DNA from: Marinobacterium sedimentorum
Lineage (GTDB): Bacteria; Pseudomonadota; Gammaproteobacteria; Pseudomonadales; Balneatricaceae
NCBI RefSeq assembly: GCF_024267675.1
Contig: NZ_JALDYX010000002.1
Span: 186,001 to 250,000, forward strand
Length of the DNA stretch: 64,000 nt
Reading direction: 5' to 3'
Numbering within the stretch: position 1 is the first letter of the stretch; the number at the start of each line of letters is the position of its first letter. The position numbers and the translations under genes were made by a program. The notes beneath the pieces were generated by a model. The model was not told the DNA's origin, ran no database searches, and was given only the letters and a program-made list of their open reading frames with translations. Shown in pieces: positions 15,825-24,109 of the stretch.

Positions 15825-17495
15825 ATCTGCGAGGGTAAAGGCCACCAGGGCGGCACCGCCTGGCAGGCCGCTTACGTCGGGGAAGGCGCTGGCCATGAAG
15901 CCAGGTGCATGGGAGCCAAAGCCGGTGGACGCGAGAATGTACTGCTTGCCATCCACGGCATAGCTGACGATACCGCCGCGCAGGCCGGAGCCGGCGTTGA
16001 AGTTCCACACTTCGTCGCCATTTTGTGCGTTATAGGCATGGATAACACCGCGGGGATCGCCGTTGAAGACCAGGTTGCCGCCGGTGGTCAGTACGCTGCC
16101 AAGGCCGGGCAGCGGGTAGTCGACTGTCCACTTCAGCTCGCCGGTAATAGGGTCGCGAGCATCAAGGCGTGCCGATGCCTTGCCGCCCGGCGGTGGTACT
16201 GCCACCAGTTTGCTGACACCCAGGTAGAGGCCGGCAATGCCCACGCTTTCGTGTTCCTGCTGCGCCGGTACCACCTGATTGCAGACTTCCATGGCATTGG
16301 TGTACCAGAGGCCGGTATCGGGGTTGTAGGCGCCATGGTTCCAGCTGCGCGCACCCAAAAGGTAAGGGCAGACGGTGGTTTCCTCGCCTTCGGGCATGTC
16401 AATACGGCCGATCAGGGCGCCGGTTTTCTTGTCGATGCCCTCGGCAAAGTTGATGTTCTGCGCCAGTGGCCAGACGTTTTCCAGGGTGCCGGTGTCTTTT
16501 TCCAGCACAAACACGAAGCCGCTCTTGTTGAGGTGTACCAGCAGATCCTTGCCGTCGCGCTTCAGGCTGATGACCTCGTAGGCGGAGTCAAAATCCCACA
16601 CATCATGGGGGATTTCCTGGTAGGCCCATTTGAGTGAGCCATCCTTGGGTGACAGTGCCAGCACGCTGGCGCTGTGCTTGTTGTCACCCTCGCGTTCGGC
16701 GCCGTAAAAGTCCGGTGCCGCATTGGCCGTGCCGATAAAGATGGTGTCACTCTTCTCATCGTAGGTGCCGGGCAGCCAGGCGCCGCTGCCACCCACCTCG
16801 CCGGAGTCTCCGGGCCAGCTTGCGGGGTTGTCCTTGTCGAGGATATCGAAGGTCCAGGCTTTTTCGCCGGTGATGGCGTTAACCGCATAGATCTTGCCCT
16901 GGGTAGGCTGATCGCCGCCGGTGGTGCCGCCGAACAGTATGTCGCCGGCCAGTTGCGGCGGGGACGAGAACAGGCAGCCATAGCATTCCCGTGGCTCGGT
17001 GATCTGGGTGGACCATTTTTCCTTGCCGGTTTTCTGATCCAGGGCGATAAAGCGCCCGTCCAGGGACCCTATATAGACATTGCCGTGGCCTACGGTGACA
17101 CCGCGACTGGCCGCGACGTAAAACACCTCATAGGCCACGTCATCGAGATCCGGCTGGTAGTGCCAGATCTGTTTGCCGCTGTCTGCCTCCACGGCAAACA
17201 CATTGTTGTTGGGGCCTATGTAATAGACGATGCCGTCAATCACTATGGGGGTGGCCTGCAGTCCCATCTGAATATCGCCGGGTTGATGAATCCAGGCGAC
17301 CTTGAGGTTCTTGATGTTGTCGGGGCTGATCTGGTCCAGCGGGCTGTAGCGCCAGGCATTGGAGGTGCGGTGGTACTGCGGCCAGTTGTCCGGGTTGTCG
17401 ACGGCGGGCTCGCCCGCCTGAGCCGAATGAGGGCCACTGAGCAGGGCGGCTGAGCTGAGTGCCGAGATCAAAAGCAGTTTTTTCAGTGCACGCAT
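15822..17495 (-). CDS. PQQ-dependent alcohol dehydrogenase, lanthanide-type signature
   Basis: A 557-residue periplasmic quinoprotein (signal peptide about residues 1-27; eight-bladed PQQ propeller) of the methanol/ethanol dehydrogenase family. The active-site motif HDVWDFDSAYE places the catalytic aspartate at 301 and a second aspartate at 303; the latter is the hallmark of lanthanide-dependent XoxF/PedH-type enzymes. The usual vicinal Cys-Cys is replaced by C171-Y-G-C174, and the position of the metal-binding glutamate appears to be aspartate (TGGDQPTQG, Asp195). It has no fused cytochrome domain. An AAAGAGG ribosome-binding site precedes the start, and the leader has two inverted repeats. 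It oxidises an alcohol to an aldehyde or ketone; the substrate is not known. Confidence 0.9.
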   Translation of the reverse strand: MRALKKLLLISALSSAALLSGPHSAQAGEPAVDNPDNWPQYHRTSNAWRYSPLDQISPDNIKNLKVAWIHQPGDIQMGLQATPIVIDGIVYYIGPNNNVFAVEADSGKQIWHYQPDLDDVAYEVFYVAASRGVTVGHGNVYIGSLDGRFIALDQKTGKEKWSTQITEPRECYGCLFSSPPQLAGDILFGGTTGGDQPTQGKIYAVNAITGEKAWTFDILDKDNPASWPGDSGEVGGSGAWLPGTYDEKSDTIFIGTANAAPDFYGAEREGDNKHSASVLALSPKDGSLKWAYQEIPHDVWDFDSAYEVISLKRDGKDLLVHLNKSGFVFVLEKDTGTLENVWPLAQNINFAEGIDKKTGALIGRIDMPEGEETTVCPYLLGARSWNHGAYNPDTGLWYTNAMEVCNQVVPAQQEHESVGIAGLYLGVSKLVAVPPPGGKASARLDARDPITGELKWTVDYPLPGLGSVLTTGGNLVFNGDPRGVIHAYNAQNGDEVWNFNAGSGLRGGIVSYAVDGKQYILASTGFGSHAPGFMASAFPDVSGLPGGAALVAFTLAD

Positions 17496-17533
17496 GGAAA
17501 AGGCCTCTTTGTAATTTTTTTAGGGAGACAGCG

Positions 17534-17597
17534 GCTGGCTGACAGCGGTCAGCCAGCAGGCGTGGCAAGCCGCGCCCGGGGTTTTTCACCCTGGGCG
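17534..17597 (-). promoter_or_regulatory. Paired inverted repeats in the PQQ dehydrogenase leader
   Basis: GCTGGCTGAC-AGCG-GTCAGCCAGC (17534-17557) is a perfect 10-base-pair hairpin. CGCCCGGGGT-TTTTC-ACCCTGGGCG (17573-17597) is an inverted repeat with one interruption. Both lie between the terminator of the upstream GMC gene and the dehydrogenase start. They may be operators or an RNA leader structure. Confidence 0.5.
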
Positions 17598-17617
17598 TTG
17601 CCATACACGATGGAATT

Positions 17618-17642
17618 AAAAAGGGCGCGCGGAGTGCGCGCC
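17618..17642 (-). terminator. Rho-independent terminator after the GMC gene
   Basis: On the minus strand GGCGCGC-ACTCC-GCGCGCC is followed directly by TTTTT. It ends the GMC transcript, so the PQQ dehydrogenase gene needs its own promoter. Confidence 0.88.
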
Positions 17643-17665
17643 AAGGTGACCTTGTAGGTCGGGTC

Positions 17666-19246
17666 TTAAATCAGCTGCTGTTTCATCTGATCGGCGATGT
17701 AGTCGGCCTGGCGGATGGCGAGGGCGACGATGGTGAGAGTCGGGTTTTCGGTGCCGCTGGAGGTGAACTGGCTGCCATCGGAGACGAACAGGTTGCTGAT
17801 CTCGTGGCTCTGTCCCCACTTGTTGACCACACCGTCGCGGGCGTGTTCGCTCATGCGGTTGGTGCCCATGTTGTGGCTGGCCGGGTAGGGCGGCAGGTTG
17901 TTGACCTTGATGGCACCGATGGAGTCGAACAGCTCCTTGGAGCGGTCGTAGGCATGGTTGCGCATGCGGGTGTCGTTGATATGGTCGGTCTTGTAGACCA
18001 CCGGCACCGGCAGGCCGTACTGGTCTTTTTCCGTGGGATGCAGGGTGATGTTGTTGGACTCCACCGCCATGTCTTCGCCACAGATCCAGAAACCCGCCAT
18101 GTTGTCGTAGTTGGCCAGGGAGTCGGCCAGTTCACGGCCCCAGCCGCCCTTGCCAGGTTTCATGAAGGCCGACATGAAGGGCAGCCCAAGGTGCAGGATT
18201 TCCAGCTCGTAGCCGGCCAGGTGACCGCGGTTGGGGTCGTTGTCCTTCCATTCGTGGACGATGCCGGGCACCACGGTGCTCTTGTACATGTGCACCGGTT
18301 TTTCAAACTCGGCGTAAACGCCGCCGGTGGTGTGGGTCATGTAGTTCTGGCCGACCTGGCCGGAGCCGTTGGCCAGACCATCGGGAAACATCGACGAGGC
18401 GGAGTTGAGCAGCATGCGCGGTGACTCGATTGAGTTGCCGGCCACCGCGACTATGCGGGCTTTCTGCAGCTGCTGGTTGCCGTCCTGGTCGGCATAGAGC
18501 ACGCCTGTGACCTTGCCGGTCTTGTCGTGTTCGATGCGCAGCACCATGGATTGCGGCCGTACCTCGACATTGCCGGTGGCCTCGGCCTTGGGGATCTCGG
18601 TGTACATGGTCGACCATTTAGCGCCTATCTTGCAGCCCTGCATGCAGAAGCCGTTGACCTGGCAGGACGGACGGCCATCGCGCACCTGGGTATTGATTGC
18701 CAGGGTGGCCTGTTCGCATTTGGCGCCAATGCGCTTGGCGCCCTCGGCGACCACCTTGTAGTGGCTGCTCTGGCCGTGGAACGGCATGCCGGTGGCTTCA
18801 GTGCCGCAGACGCCCATCTTCATCTCGGCCTTGACGTAATAGGGTTCGAGTTCCTTGAGCGTGACGGGCCAGTCGAGCACATTGGCGCCGGGCACCACGC
18901 CGTTGGTGGTCTTCATCTTGAACTCGTGTTCCTGAAAGCGCATGGCTACGCCGGCCCAGTGCACCGTGGCGCCGCCCACGCCCTTGACGATCCAGGCGGG
19001 CAGGTTGGGGAAATCCTTCGCCAGGCGCGCCGGGCCTTCGACGTAGCGCTTGTCGAGCCAGGAGATCTTGCCGAACATCTTCCACTCGTCGTTTTCGATG
19101 TCGTCCAATTTGAAGCGCCTGCCGGCTTCGAGCACCACCGACTTGATGCCTTTCTGGGCCAGTTCGTTGGCCAGGGTGCCGCCGCCGGCGCCGGAGCCGA
19201 TGATAACCACCAGGCTGTCGTCATTGAGATCAAATTTAGTTGTCAT
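17666..19246 (-). CDS. GMC-family oxidoreductase (membrane alcohol/sugar dehydrogenase large subunit)
   Basis: A 526-residue flavoprotein with the FAD-binding GSGAGGGTLANELA motif at residues 17-30 and the GMC C-terminal region (PPYPASHNMGTNRM ... NLFVSDGSQFTSSGTENPTLT), including the histidine expected in the active site. It matches the large subunit of gluconate 2-dehydrogenase / sorbitol dehydrogenase-type complexes. It has no signal peptide of its own. The gene 2 bases upstream encodes a Tat-exported small subunit, so the pair is probably exported together to the periplasm. The usual third, cytochrome c, subunit is not adjacent. The substrate is unknown; an alcohol related to the PQQ enzyme substrate is likely by context. 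Confidence 0.88.
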   Translation of the reverse strand: MTTKFDLNDDSLVVIIGSGAGGGTLANELAQKGIKSVVLEAGRRFKLDDIENDEWKMFGKISWLDKRYVEGPARLAKDFPNLPAWIVKGVGGATVHWAGVAMRFQEHEFKMKTTNGVVPGANVLDWPVTLKELEPYYVKAEMKMGVCGTEATGMPFHGQSSHYKVVAEGAKRIGAKCEQATLAINTQVRDGRPSCQVNGFCMQGCKIGAKWSTMYTEIPKAEATGNVEVRPQSMVLRIEHDKTGKVTGVLYADQDGNQQLQKARIVAVAGNSIESPRMLLNSASSMFPDGLANGSGQVGQNYMTHTTGGVYAEFEKPVHMYKSTVVPGIVHEWKDNDPNRGHLAGYELEILHLGLPFMSAFMKPGKGGWGRELADSLANYDNMAGFWICGEDMAVESNNITLHPTEKDQYGLPVPVVYKTDHINDTRMRNHAYDRSKELFDSIGAIKVNNLPPYPASHNMGTNRMSEHARDGVVNKWGQSHEISNLFVSDGSQFTSSGTENPTLTIVALAIRQADYIADQMKQQLI

Positions 19247-19248
19247 GC

Positions 19249-19803
19249 TCAGACCCCCTCAATCCAGTCGTTTTCATCAAAGCCGCGGTTGATATAGCCA
19301 CCCTTTTCCCAGGCGGAGCCGCCGTAACCGAAACGGGGCCAGAGCTCCTGGTTGTTGTAGATGCCCATCATCAGGTCGCCCTTGATCTTCTGGAAAAAGG
19401 CGGTGTCTTCCAGCGCCTTGAGAACAGTGACGCGGTCGGCTTCGGTGGCAACCTCGAGGTAGACTTTGCCAAAACGTTTTTTCGCCTGCTCATCCAGCGT
19501 CGCAACGCCGTCCTTGAGCAGAGTCTGCAGATCCGTGTCCTTTGCGGCCTGTTCGGCCAGCGGACTCATCACCTGGGCGTAGTATTTGTCCTCGAGCTTG
19601 TCGTGGGGAAATACATCCCGAGCCATGCGCAACAGGGTGGCGCTGGCATGATCGCCAATGGCACTGGCGGCCCAGGCAGCCGGTGACAACAGGGTGCTGC
19701 CAAGGGCGCCAACGCCCACCGCCGCGACTGTGCTGCGCGCCAGAAAGCGGCGACGACTCAGGTTGGTGTTGGGGCTGGGAACTGCGGTTTTATTCTTGTT
19801 CAT
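19249..19803 (-). CDS. Gluconate 2-dehydrogenase subunit 3-family protein, Tat-exported
   Basis: A 184-residue small subunit. The N-terminus carries a twin-arginine signal (SRRRFLA at about residues 16-22, followed by a hydrophobic stretch to about residue 45). The rest matches gluconate_2-dh3 (ARDVFPHDKLEDKYYAQVM). In known complexes this subunit carries the GMC flavoprotein through the Tat pathway. It ends 2 bases before the GMC start, which implies translational coupling. The lipoate ligase gene ends 115 bases upstream on the same strand, so read-through from the dehydrogenase-complex operon is possible. Confidence 0.87.
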   Translation of the reverse strand: MNKNKTAVPSPNTNLSRRRFLARSTVAAVGVGALGSTLLSPAAWAASAIGDHASATLLRMARDVFPHDKLEDKYYAQVMSPLAEQAAKDTDLQTLLKDGVATLDEQAKKRFGKVYLEVATEADRVTVLKALEDTAFFQKIKGDLMMGIYNNQELWPRFGYGGSAWEKGGYINRGFDENDWIEGV

Positions 19804-19918
19804 GGAGCCTCCTTCAGATGGCGTCCGGCCAAAGGGTCGGTGCGCCTGTCGAGCTGTTTTTTTTGTGGGTTGAGTTGGGCTTGTCCGGGTTGGATGGCGT
19901 TATGTTCGGGCTGTGACG

Positions 19919-20680
19919 TCAGCTTTGCAGGCAAGCGCCGAAGCGCTGCAGGCTCTGCTGGATCAGGTCTTGGGTACTGCCTGGCAGCAACTCGGCCAGG
20001 GAGACATGCAGCCCTGGGTCGATGCGATCGGGCATGTCGCATGCGCGGTAGAAGTTGTTGCCGGCGGCCCACAGCGCAGCAAGATTTTCATCACACAGGA
20101 TCACGGCATGGGCCAGCACGGCGAATTCGTCTGCTGCGGCGCCCGTGTGGCTTGCCATCTTGCGCCAGCGTTGGGCGGTACCGGCCAGCTTGCGCCCCTC
20201 CACCACCAGGTTGTAGTCACCGTTGCAGAAGGCGCCTTCCACCGAGGCGCAGTAGGCCTCAATACCCAGGTTCGCCAGGCTCTCGATCAGCGGCTGGCAC
20301 AGGCGCAGGTAGCTGTCGCGAATGGCGCCCGGTGTGCGTCGCTGACGAAATGCGATGGCGATATTGATCAGTCCGGGTGCCTGGGGCGTCAGATCGCCGC
20401 CGGTGTCCCGTACCACCACCGGCCAGCCCTGGGCCTGCATGGCCGCACTGGCCTGATCGAACCCAGGCCTGCGGCACAGGCTGCGCGGTACGACCAGGGA
20501 CGGTTCGCAGCGCCACAGGAAAACGCCGGAGCTTTGCTGGCCCTGTACCACGCGCTCGAGCAGCGCCAGTTCCTGCTTCAGGCCTTCCATAGGGTCCAGA
20601 GCAGGGTGTAGATCCGGGCTGAGAGCGGGCTGACAGGCCTGTGTCGACACGACTGTTGTTGCAGGCATCGGGCTGATCAT
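19919..20680 (-). CDS. Lipoate-protein ligase A family protein
   Basis: A 253-residue member of the BPL/LplA/LipB fold. Motifs include VVRDTGGDLTPQAPG (counterpart of the RRTGGGAVYHD loop) and EGRKLAGTAQRW with the expected catalytic lysine. The enzyme attaches lipoate to acceptor lysines. Its start at 20680 lies 4 bases after the E2 stop, with AGGGGTG upstream, so it belongs to the same operon as the split E2 and very probably lipoylates the free-standing lipoyl protein at 21443-21676. A longer in-frame start inside the E2 gene (20761) is rejected. Confidence 0.83.
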   Translation of the reverse strand: MISPMPATTVVSTQACQPALSPDLHPALDPMEGLKQELALLERVVQGQQSSGVFLWRCEPSLVVPRSLCRRPGFDQASAAMQAQGWPVVVRDTGGDLTPQAPGLINIAIAFRQRRTPGAIRDSYLRLCQPLIESLANLGIEAYCASVEGAFCNGDYNLVVEGRKLAGTAQRWRKMASHTGAAADEFAVLAHAVILCDENLAALWAAGNNFYRACDMPDRIDPGLHVSLAELLPGSTQDLIQQSLQRFGACLQS

Positions 20681-20684
20681 GGGT

Positions 20685-21377
20685 TCACCCCTGTTCGATC
20701 TGATCGCACAGATCGCTGAGAAAGGCGCCGGCGGGGCCGCCGTCCAGCGCGCGGTGATCAAAACTCAGCGACAGCCCCATAATGCGGCGCACGCTGATCT
20801 GGCCATCTTGCATGACCCAGGGTTTGAGGCGGGTTTCGCCGATGCCCAGAATGGCGATCTGTGGCAGGTTGACGATGGGGGTGAAGTGGCGCACCCGGGA
20901 CAGGCCGAGGTTACTGATGGTGAAGGTACCGCCGGTCATCTCAGGTACGCTGAGCTTGCCGCTGCGGGCGCGGGTCTGCAGCTCGCGGCGTGCATCGCTG
21001 CGCTCCGTGAGTGACTGGGCGCAGGCATTGAAGATTGTGGGCGCGACCAGCAGATTGCCGGGCAGGGTCATCGCCAGACTCAGGTGCACCGAGGGATTGA
21101 GCTGTATTTCCCGACCTTCAACCCGACCGTTAACATCGGGGTGCCGGGCCAGGGTTGTGATCACGGCCTGGGCGATCAGGTCTTCAATCGATACCTTGAT
21201 ACCCTGTTCGGCCAGGCGCACTTTGGTTTCAAACAGTGCCGTGGCATCGCAGTCGGCATGGTGGCTCAACTGCGCGGCCTCATCGAGGCTTTTGCGCATA
21301 TTGTCGGCGATCATGCCGCGCACACCGCGCAGCGGTATGATTTTAAGGCTCAGGGCCTCGAGTGTGCTGGTGGACAT
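20685..21377 (-). CDS. 2-oxoacid dehydrogenase E2, catalytic domain only
   Basis: A 230-residue acyltransferase domain with the catalytic motif SFDHRALDGGPAG near the C-terminus (His and Asp of HxxxDG present). It lacks both the lipoyl domain and the peripheral-subunit-binding domain that normally precede it in E2 proteins of more than 370 residues. The lipoyl domain is encoded separately just upstream. It transfers the acyl group from lipoate to CoA in an acetoin-, pyruvate- or branched-chain-type complex with the E1 subunits of the same operon. Confidence 0.87.
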   Translation of the reverse strand: MSTSTLEALSLKIIPLRGVRGMIADNMRKSLDEAAQLSHHADCDATALFETKVRLAEQGIKVSIEDLIAQAVITTLARHPDVNGRVEGREIQLNPSVHLSLAMTLPGNLLVAPTIFNACAQSLTERSDARRELQTRARSGKLSVPEMTGGTFTISNLGLSRVRHFTPIVNLPQIAILGIGETRLKPWVMQDGQISVRRIMGLSLSFDHRALDGGPAGAFLSDLCDQIEQG

Positions 21378-21442
21378 TATTATTCTCCGGCAAGGGTGAC
21401 ATGCAGCTGTCCCCCTTGCAGTGTTAACCGGGCAGGGCTCTA

Positions 21443-21676
21443 TCAGCCGATATGGCCGATCAGTTCGCCCTTGGCGATGACGTCGTCTACATCCTTGAGG
21501 ATCTGCAGCGTGCCGCTGGCCGGTGCTTCCAGCTCGTACTGGATTTTCTGCACCATCAGCTCGGCGATGACATCACCCTGCTGTACGTTGCCGCCTTCGC
21601 TGGCGAGCCAGGCGGTGATGACAGCTTCACTGTCTTCTTCCCACAGGGTTTCGGGAACACGGACTTCAATACTCAT
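21443..21676 (-). CDS. Free-standing lipoyl-domain carrier protein
   Basis: A 77-residue single biotinyl/lipoyl domain (MSIEVRVPETLWEEDSEA ... MVQKIQYELEAPASGTL) with the modifiable lysine in VQKIQ. It starts immediately after the E1-beta stop (overlapping by one or two bases) and is separated by 65 bases from the E2 catalytic domain gene. Together the two supply the parts of one E2. Compared with a normal E2, the linker and E3-binding domain are missing. Confidence 0.88.
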   Translation of the reverse strand: MSIEVRVPETLWEEDSEAVITAWLASEGGNVQQGDVIAELMVQKIQYELEAPASGTLQILKDVDDVIAKGELIGHIG

Positions 21677-21677
21677 C

Positions 21678-22706
21678 TTAGCGGGTCTCCATTTTTTGCA
21701 TTTTTTCAAAGGCGGCAATGATCTTTTCGGGACTCGGCAACGCCCACTGCTCCATCACCGGGGTGAAGGGAATGGGGATGTCAGGATAGGCCACGCGCTG
21801 GGGCGCGGCTTTCAGCGCCACACCCTGTTCAGCCACGCTGCTGATGATTTCGGCGCTCATGCCGTAGCTCTGGTAGTCCTCATCCACCACGATCAGGCGA
21901 CCGGTCTTGCGTACCGATGCCAGCACGGTTTCGCGGTCCAGCGGTACCAGGGAGCGCAGATCCACAACTTCGGCACTGATGCCGCGCTCGGCCAGTACCC
22001 GGGCAGCCTTGAGGCCGTGGTGCACGCCGGAGGTAATGCCGACGATGGTGACATCGCTGCCTTCACGCACCACGGCGGCCTTGCCGATGGGCACTTCGTA
22101 GGCCTCTTCCGGCACATGGACGATGGCGTCCTTCTCGGTGCCCAGCCAGCCCATGCCCTGCAGCGCCTTGTGGAACATGAAGATCACCGGGTTGTTGTCA
22201 CGAATCGCTGCGGTCATCAGGCCTTTGGCGTCGTAGGCGTTGGACGGCGCCACCACCTTCATGCCCGGCAGGTGCGCGAAGGTGGCATGCAGGCACTGGG
22301 AATGCTGGCCGGCGTCCGAGTAGCCGCCGCCGGTGGAGGTCATCAGTACTACCGGCACTGGGGTTTCACCGCCGGAGAAATAGGTGTTCTTGGCCATCAG
22401 GTTATAGATGGCATCGAAGCAGACGCCGAAGAAGTCGACGAACATCAGTTCGACGATCGGGCGCATGCCATCGGAGGCGGCGCCCACAGCGGCTCCCATG
22501 AAGGCGGTTTCGGAGATAGGCGTATCGCGTACGCGCACTGAACCGAATTCTTCGTGCAGGCCGCGGGTGTTACCAAAGACACCGCCGAGCGGGCCTACAT
22601 CCTCACCCATGACGAACACTTTTTCGTCGATACGCATTTCCTGGGCGATGGCTTCTGCCATGGCGCGGGCAATGGTGAGCTTGCGTTCTTTAGTGGCAAC
22701 AGTCAT
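21678..22706 (-). CDS. 2-oxoacid/acetoin dehydrogenase E1 component, beta subunit
   Basis: A 342-residue transketolase-like E1-beta subunit (AcoB/PdhB type): the N-terminal pyrimidine-binding domain has the MGEDVG and RVRDTPISETAFMGAAVGAA motifs, and the C-terminal transketolase domain contains DLRSLVPLDRETV and VVDEDYQSYGMSAEI. It forms an alpha2-beta2 tetramer with the E1-alpha encoded 75 bases upstream and decarboxylates or cleaves the substrate on thiamine diphosphate. AcoR linkage favours acetoin as substrate over pyruvate; the sequence alone does not decide. Confidence 0.9.
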   Translation of the reverse strand: MTVATKERKLTIARAMAEAIAQEMRIDEKVFVMGEDVGPLGGVFGNTRGLHEEFGSVRVRDTPISETAFMGAAVGAASDGMRPIVELMFVDFFGVCFDAIYNLMAKNTYFSGGETPVPVVLMTSTGGGYSDAGQHSQCLHATFAHLPGMKVVAPSNAYDAKGLMTAAIRDNNPVIFMFHKALQGMGWLGTEKDAIVHVPEEAYEVPIGKAAVVREGSDVTIVGITSGVHHGLKAARVLAERGISAEVVDLRSLVPLDRETVLASVRKTGRLIVVDEDYQSYGMSAEIISSVAEQGVALKAAPQRVAYPDIPIPFTPVMEQWALPSPEKIIAAFEKMQKMETR

Positions 22707-22781
22707 TTGCTGCTCCTCTTGTTCTTGGAATAGGGGGTTTCTTGCGGCATGGATCCGGGCAAGGCCGTCTTGAAGACCGGA

Positions 22782-23768
22782 TTACACAAAGACCTTTTCC
22801 ATTGCTTCTTCCGGTGCCGGGAAGGCACTGTCCCGGGCAAAGGCAATGGCGGTGTCGACCCTGGCGTGGCAGCGTGTCACCAGGGCGGCATCGTCGCTGT
22901 CGGTCCAGCCGTGCTGGGCTTGCAGCTGTGCACGCATTTTGGGAATCGGATCCTTGGCGAAGAGAGCGTCTTTCTCGCCTTCGGGGCGATAGCCTTCGGC
23001 ATCCCCCATAAAGTGTCCGGCCAGACGGTAGGTTTCGATTTCGATCAGGCTTGGGCCCTCTCCACGGCGGGCGCGCTCGATGGCTTCACCCGCCACCTCG
23101 AACACCGCCAGTGGGTCGTTACCGGGAACAAAGTGACCTGGCATGCCGTAGGCGGCGGCACGCTGGTCGTTGCGCTCGATGGCGGTGGAGGCGCTCTTGG
23201 AAACCGAGATGCCCCAGGCGTTATCTTCGATGACGAACACCACCGGCAGTTTCCAGACCGCGGCCAGGTTCAGGGTCTCGTGGAAGGCACCCTGGTTGGC
23301 GGCGCCTTCACCCAGAAAGGCCACGGCAACGCCGTCTTTTTGCTGCATCTGGCGCGACAGGGCGGCGCCGACGGCGGGTCCCATGCCCTGGGCAATGATG
23401 CCGGAGCAGGAGAAGTTCACTGCCGCATCGAATATGTGCATATGGCCGCCGCGACCGCCGCTCAGGCCGGTTTTCTTGCCGAAGATCTCTGCGGTCATAC
23501 GGTCCAGGTCAACACCCTTGGCGATGGCGACATGGTGCGGGCGGTGGGTGGAGGTGACGATATCGGAGGCGTTAAGGTGAGCGCAGACACCCACGGCGCA
23601 GGGTTCCTGGCCGTTGGACAGATGCATTTCGCCGGGGATGGGGCCCTTGGCCATGTTAAAGGCGGGAGTCTTGCCTTCCATGTAGATGGTTTCGATGGAT
23701 TCCTCAAAGTAGCGGCTGATGAGCATGTGCTCGTACATCCAGAGTTGTTGTTCTTTGCTGGGCTTCAT
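22782..23768 (-). CDS. 2-oxoacid/acetoin dehydrogenase E1 component, alpha subunit
   Basis: A 328-residue thiamine diphosphate-binding subunit (AcoA/PdhA type). The TPP motif begins GEGAANQGAFHE and ends VIEDNAWGIS, and the SGGRGGHMH segment is typical. The ATG at 23768 has AAGGAG eight bases upstream; a GTG three codons earlier is weaker. It is the first gene of the operon E1-alpha, E1-beta, lipoyl protein, E2, lipoate ligase. A near-consensus sigma-54 promoter lies 70 bases upstream. No dihydrolipoamide dehydrogenase (E3) gene is present, so the complex must borrow E3 from elsewhere. Confidence 0.9.
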   Translation of the reverse strand: MKPSKEQQLWMYEHMLISRYFEESIETIYMEGKTPAFNMAKGPIPGEMHLSNGQEPCAVGVCAHLNASDIVTSTHRPHHVAIAKGVDLDRMTAEIFGKKTGLSGGRGGHMHIFDAAVNFSCSGIIAQGMGPAVGAALSRQMQQKDGVAVAFLGEGAANQGAFHETLNLAAVWKLPVVFVIEDNAWGISVSKSASTAIERNDQRAAAYGMPGHFVPGNDPLAVFEVAGEAIERARRGEGPSLIEIETYRLAGHFMGDAEGYRPEGEKDALFAKDPIPKMRAQLQAQHGWTDSDDAALVTRCHARVDTAIAFARDSAFPAPEEAMEKVFV

Positions 23769-23838
23769 GGAAACCACTCCTTTTATTCTTGATATTCGGA
23801 TGGCGGCTCAGGTGCACGCCTGATGCCTGTAATTAGTA

Positions 23839-23856
23839 GAGCAACCACCGTGCCAA
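23839..23856 (-). promoter_or_regulatory. Sigma-54 promoter of the dehydrogenase-complex operon
   Basis: On the minus strand TTGGCACGGTGGTTGCTC matches the sigma-54 consensus (TGGCACG-N4-TTGC) at every core position with correct spacing. It is 70 bases from the E1-alpha start. Confidence 0.9.
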
Positions 23857-23927
23857 TTTTTTAAGTTACTGTTTTTAATGGTATTTGTAATAAATTCCGG
23901 AGCCGGGTCGACGGTGGTGGTACAGGC

Positions 23928-23977
23928 TGTCGCGATGGCTGCCGCAGTCCTGACACAGACTGTCGCGCCCGGTGACA
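23928..23977. promoter_or_regulatory. Candidate AcoR-like activator sites upstream of the dehydrogenase operon
   Basis: TGTCGC at 23928-23933 with TGACA at 23951-23955, and TGTCGC-GCCCG-GTGACA at 23961-23977. They lie 70-140 bases upstream of the sigma-54 promoter, the usual distance for activator sites, and share half-sites with 12494-12515 and 24908-24935. Confidence 0.55.
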
Positions 23978-24109
23978 CAGTTTCCGGGCGCATGGGCAGG
24001 ATGGGCAGGAAGGGTGCCAGTGGCTAGCAACAGGGGGCCAGCAACAGGGGGGCAAGCGACGGGTTCGAGAGACAAGTGCAAGGGTGCGAGTGAAAAGCAG
24101 ATGCCGGAG

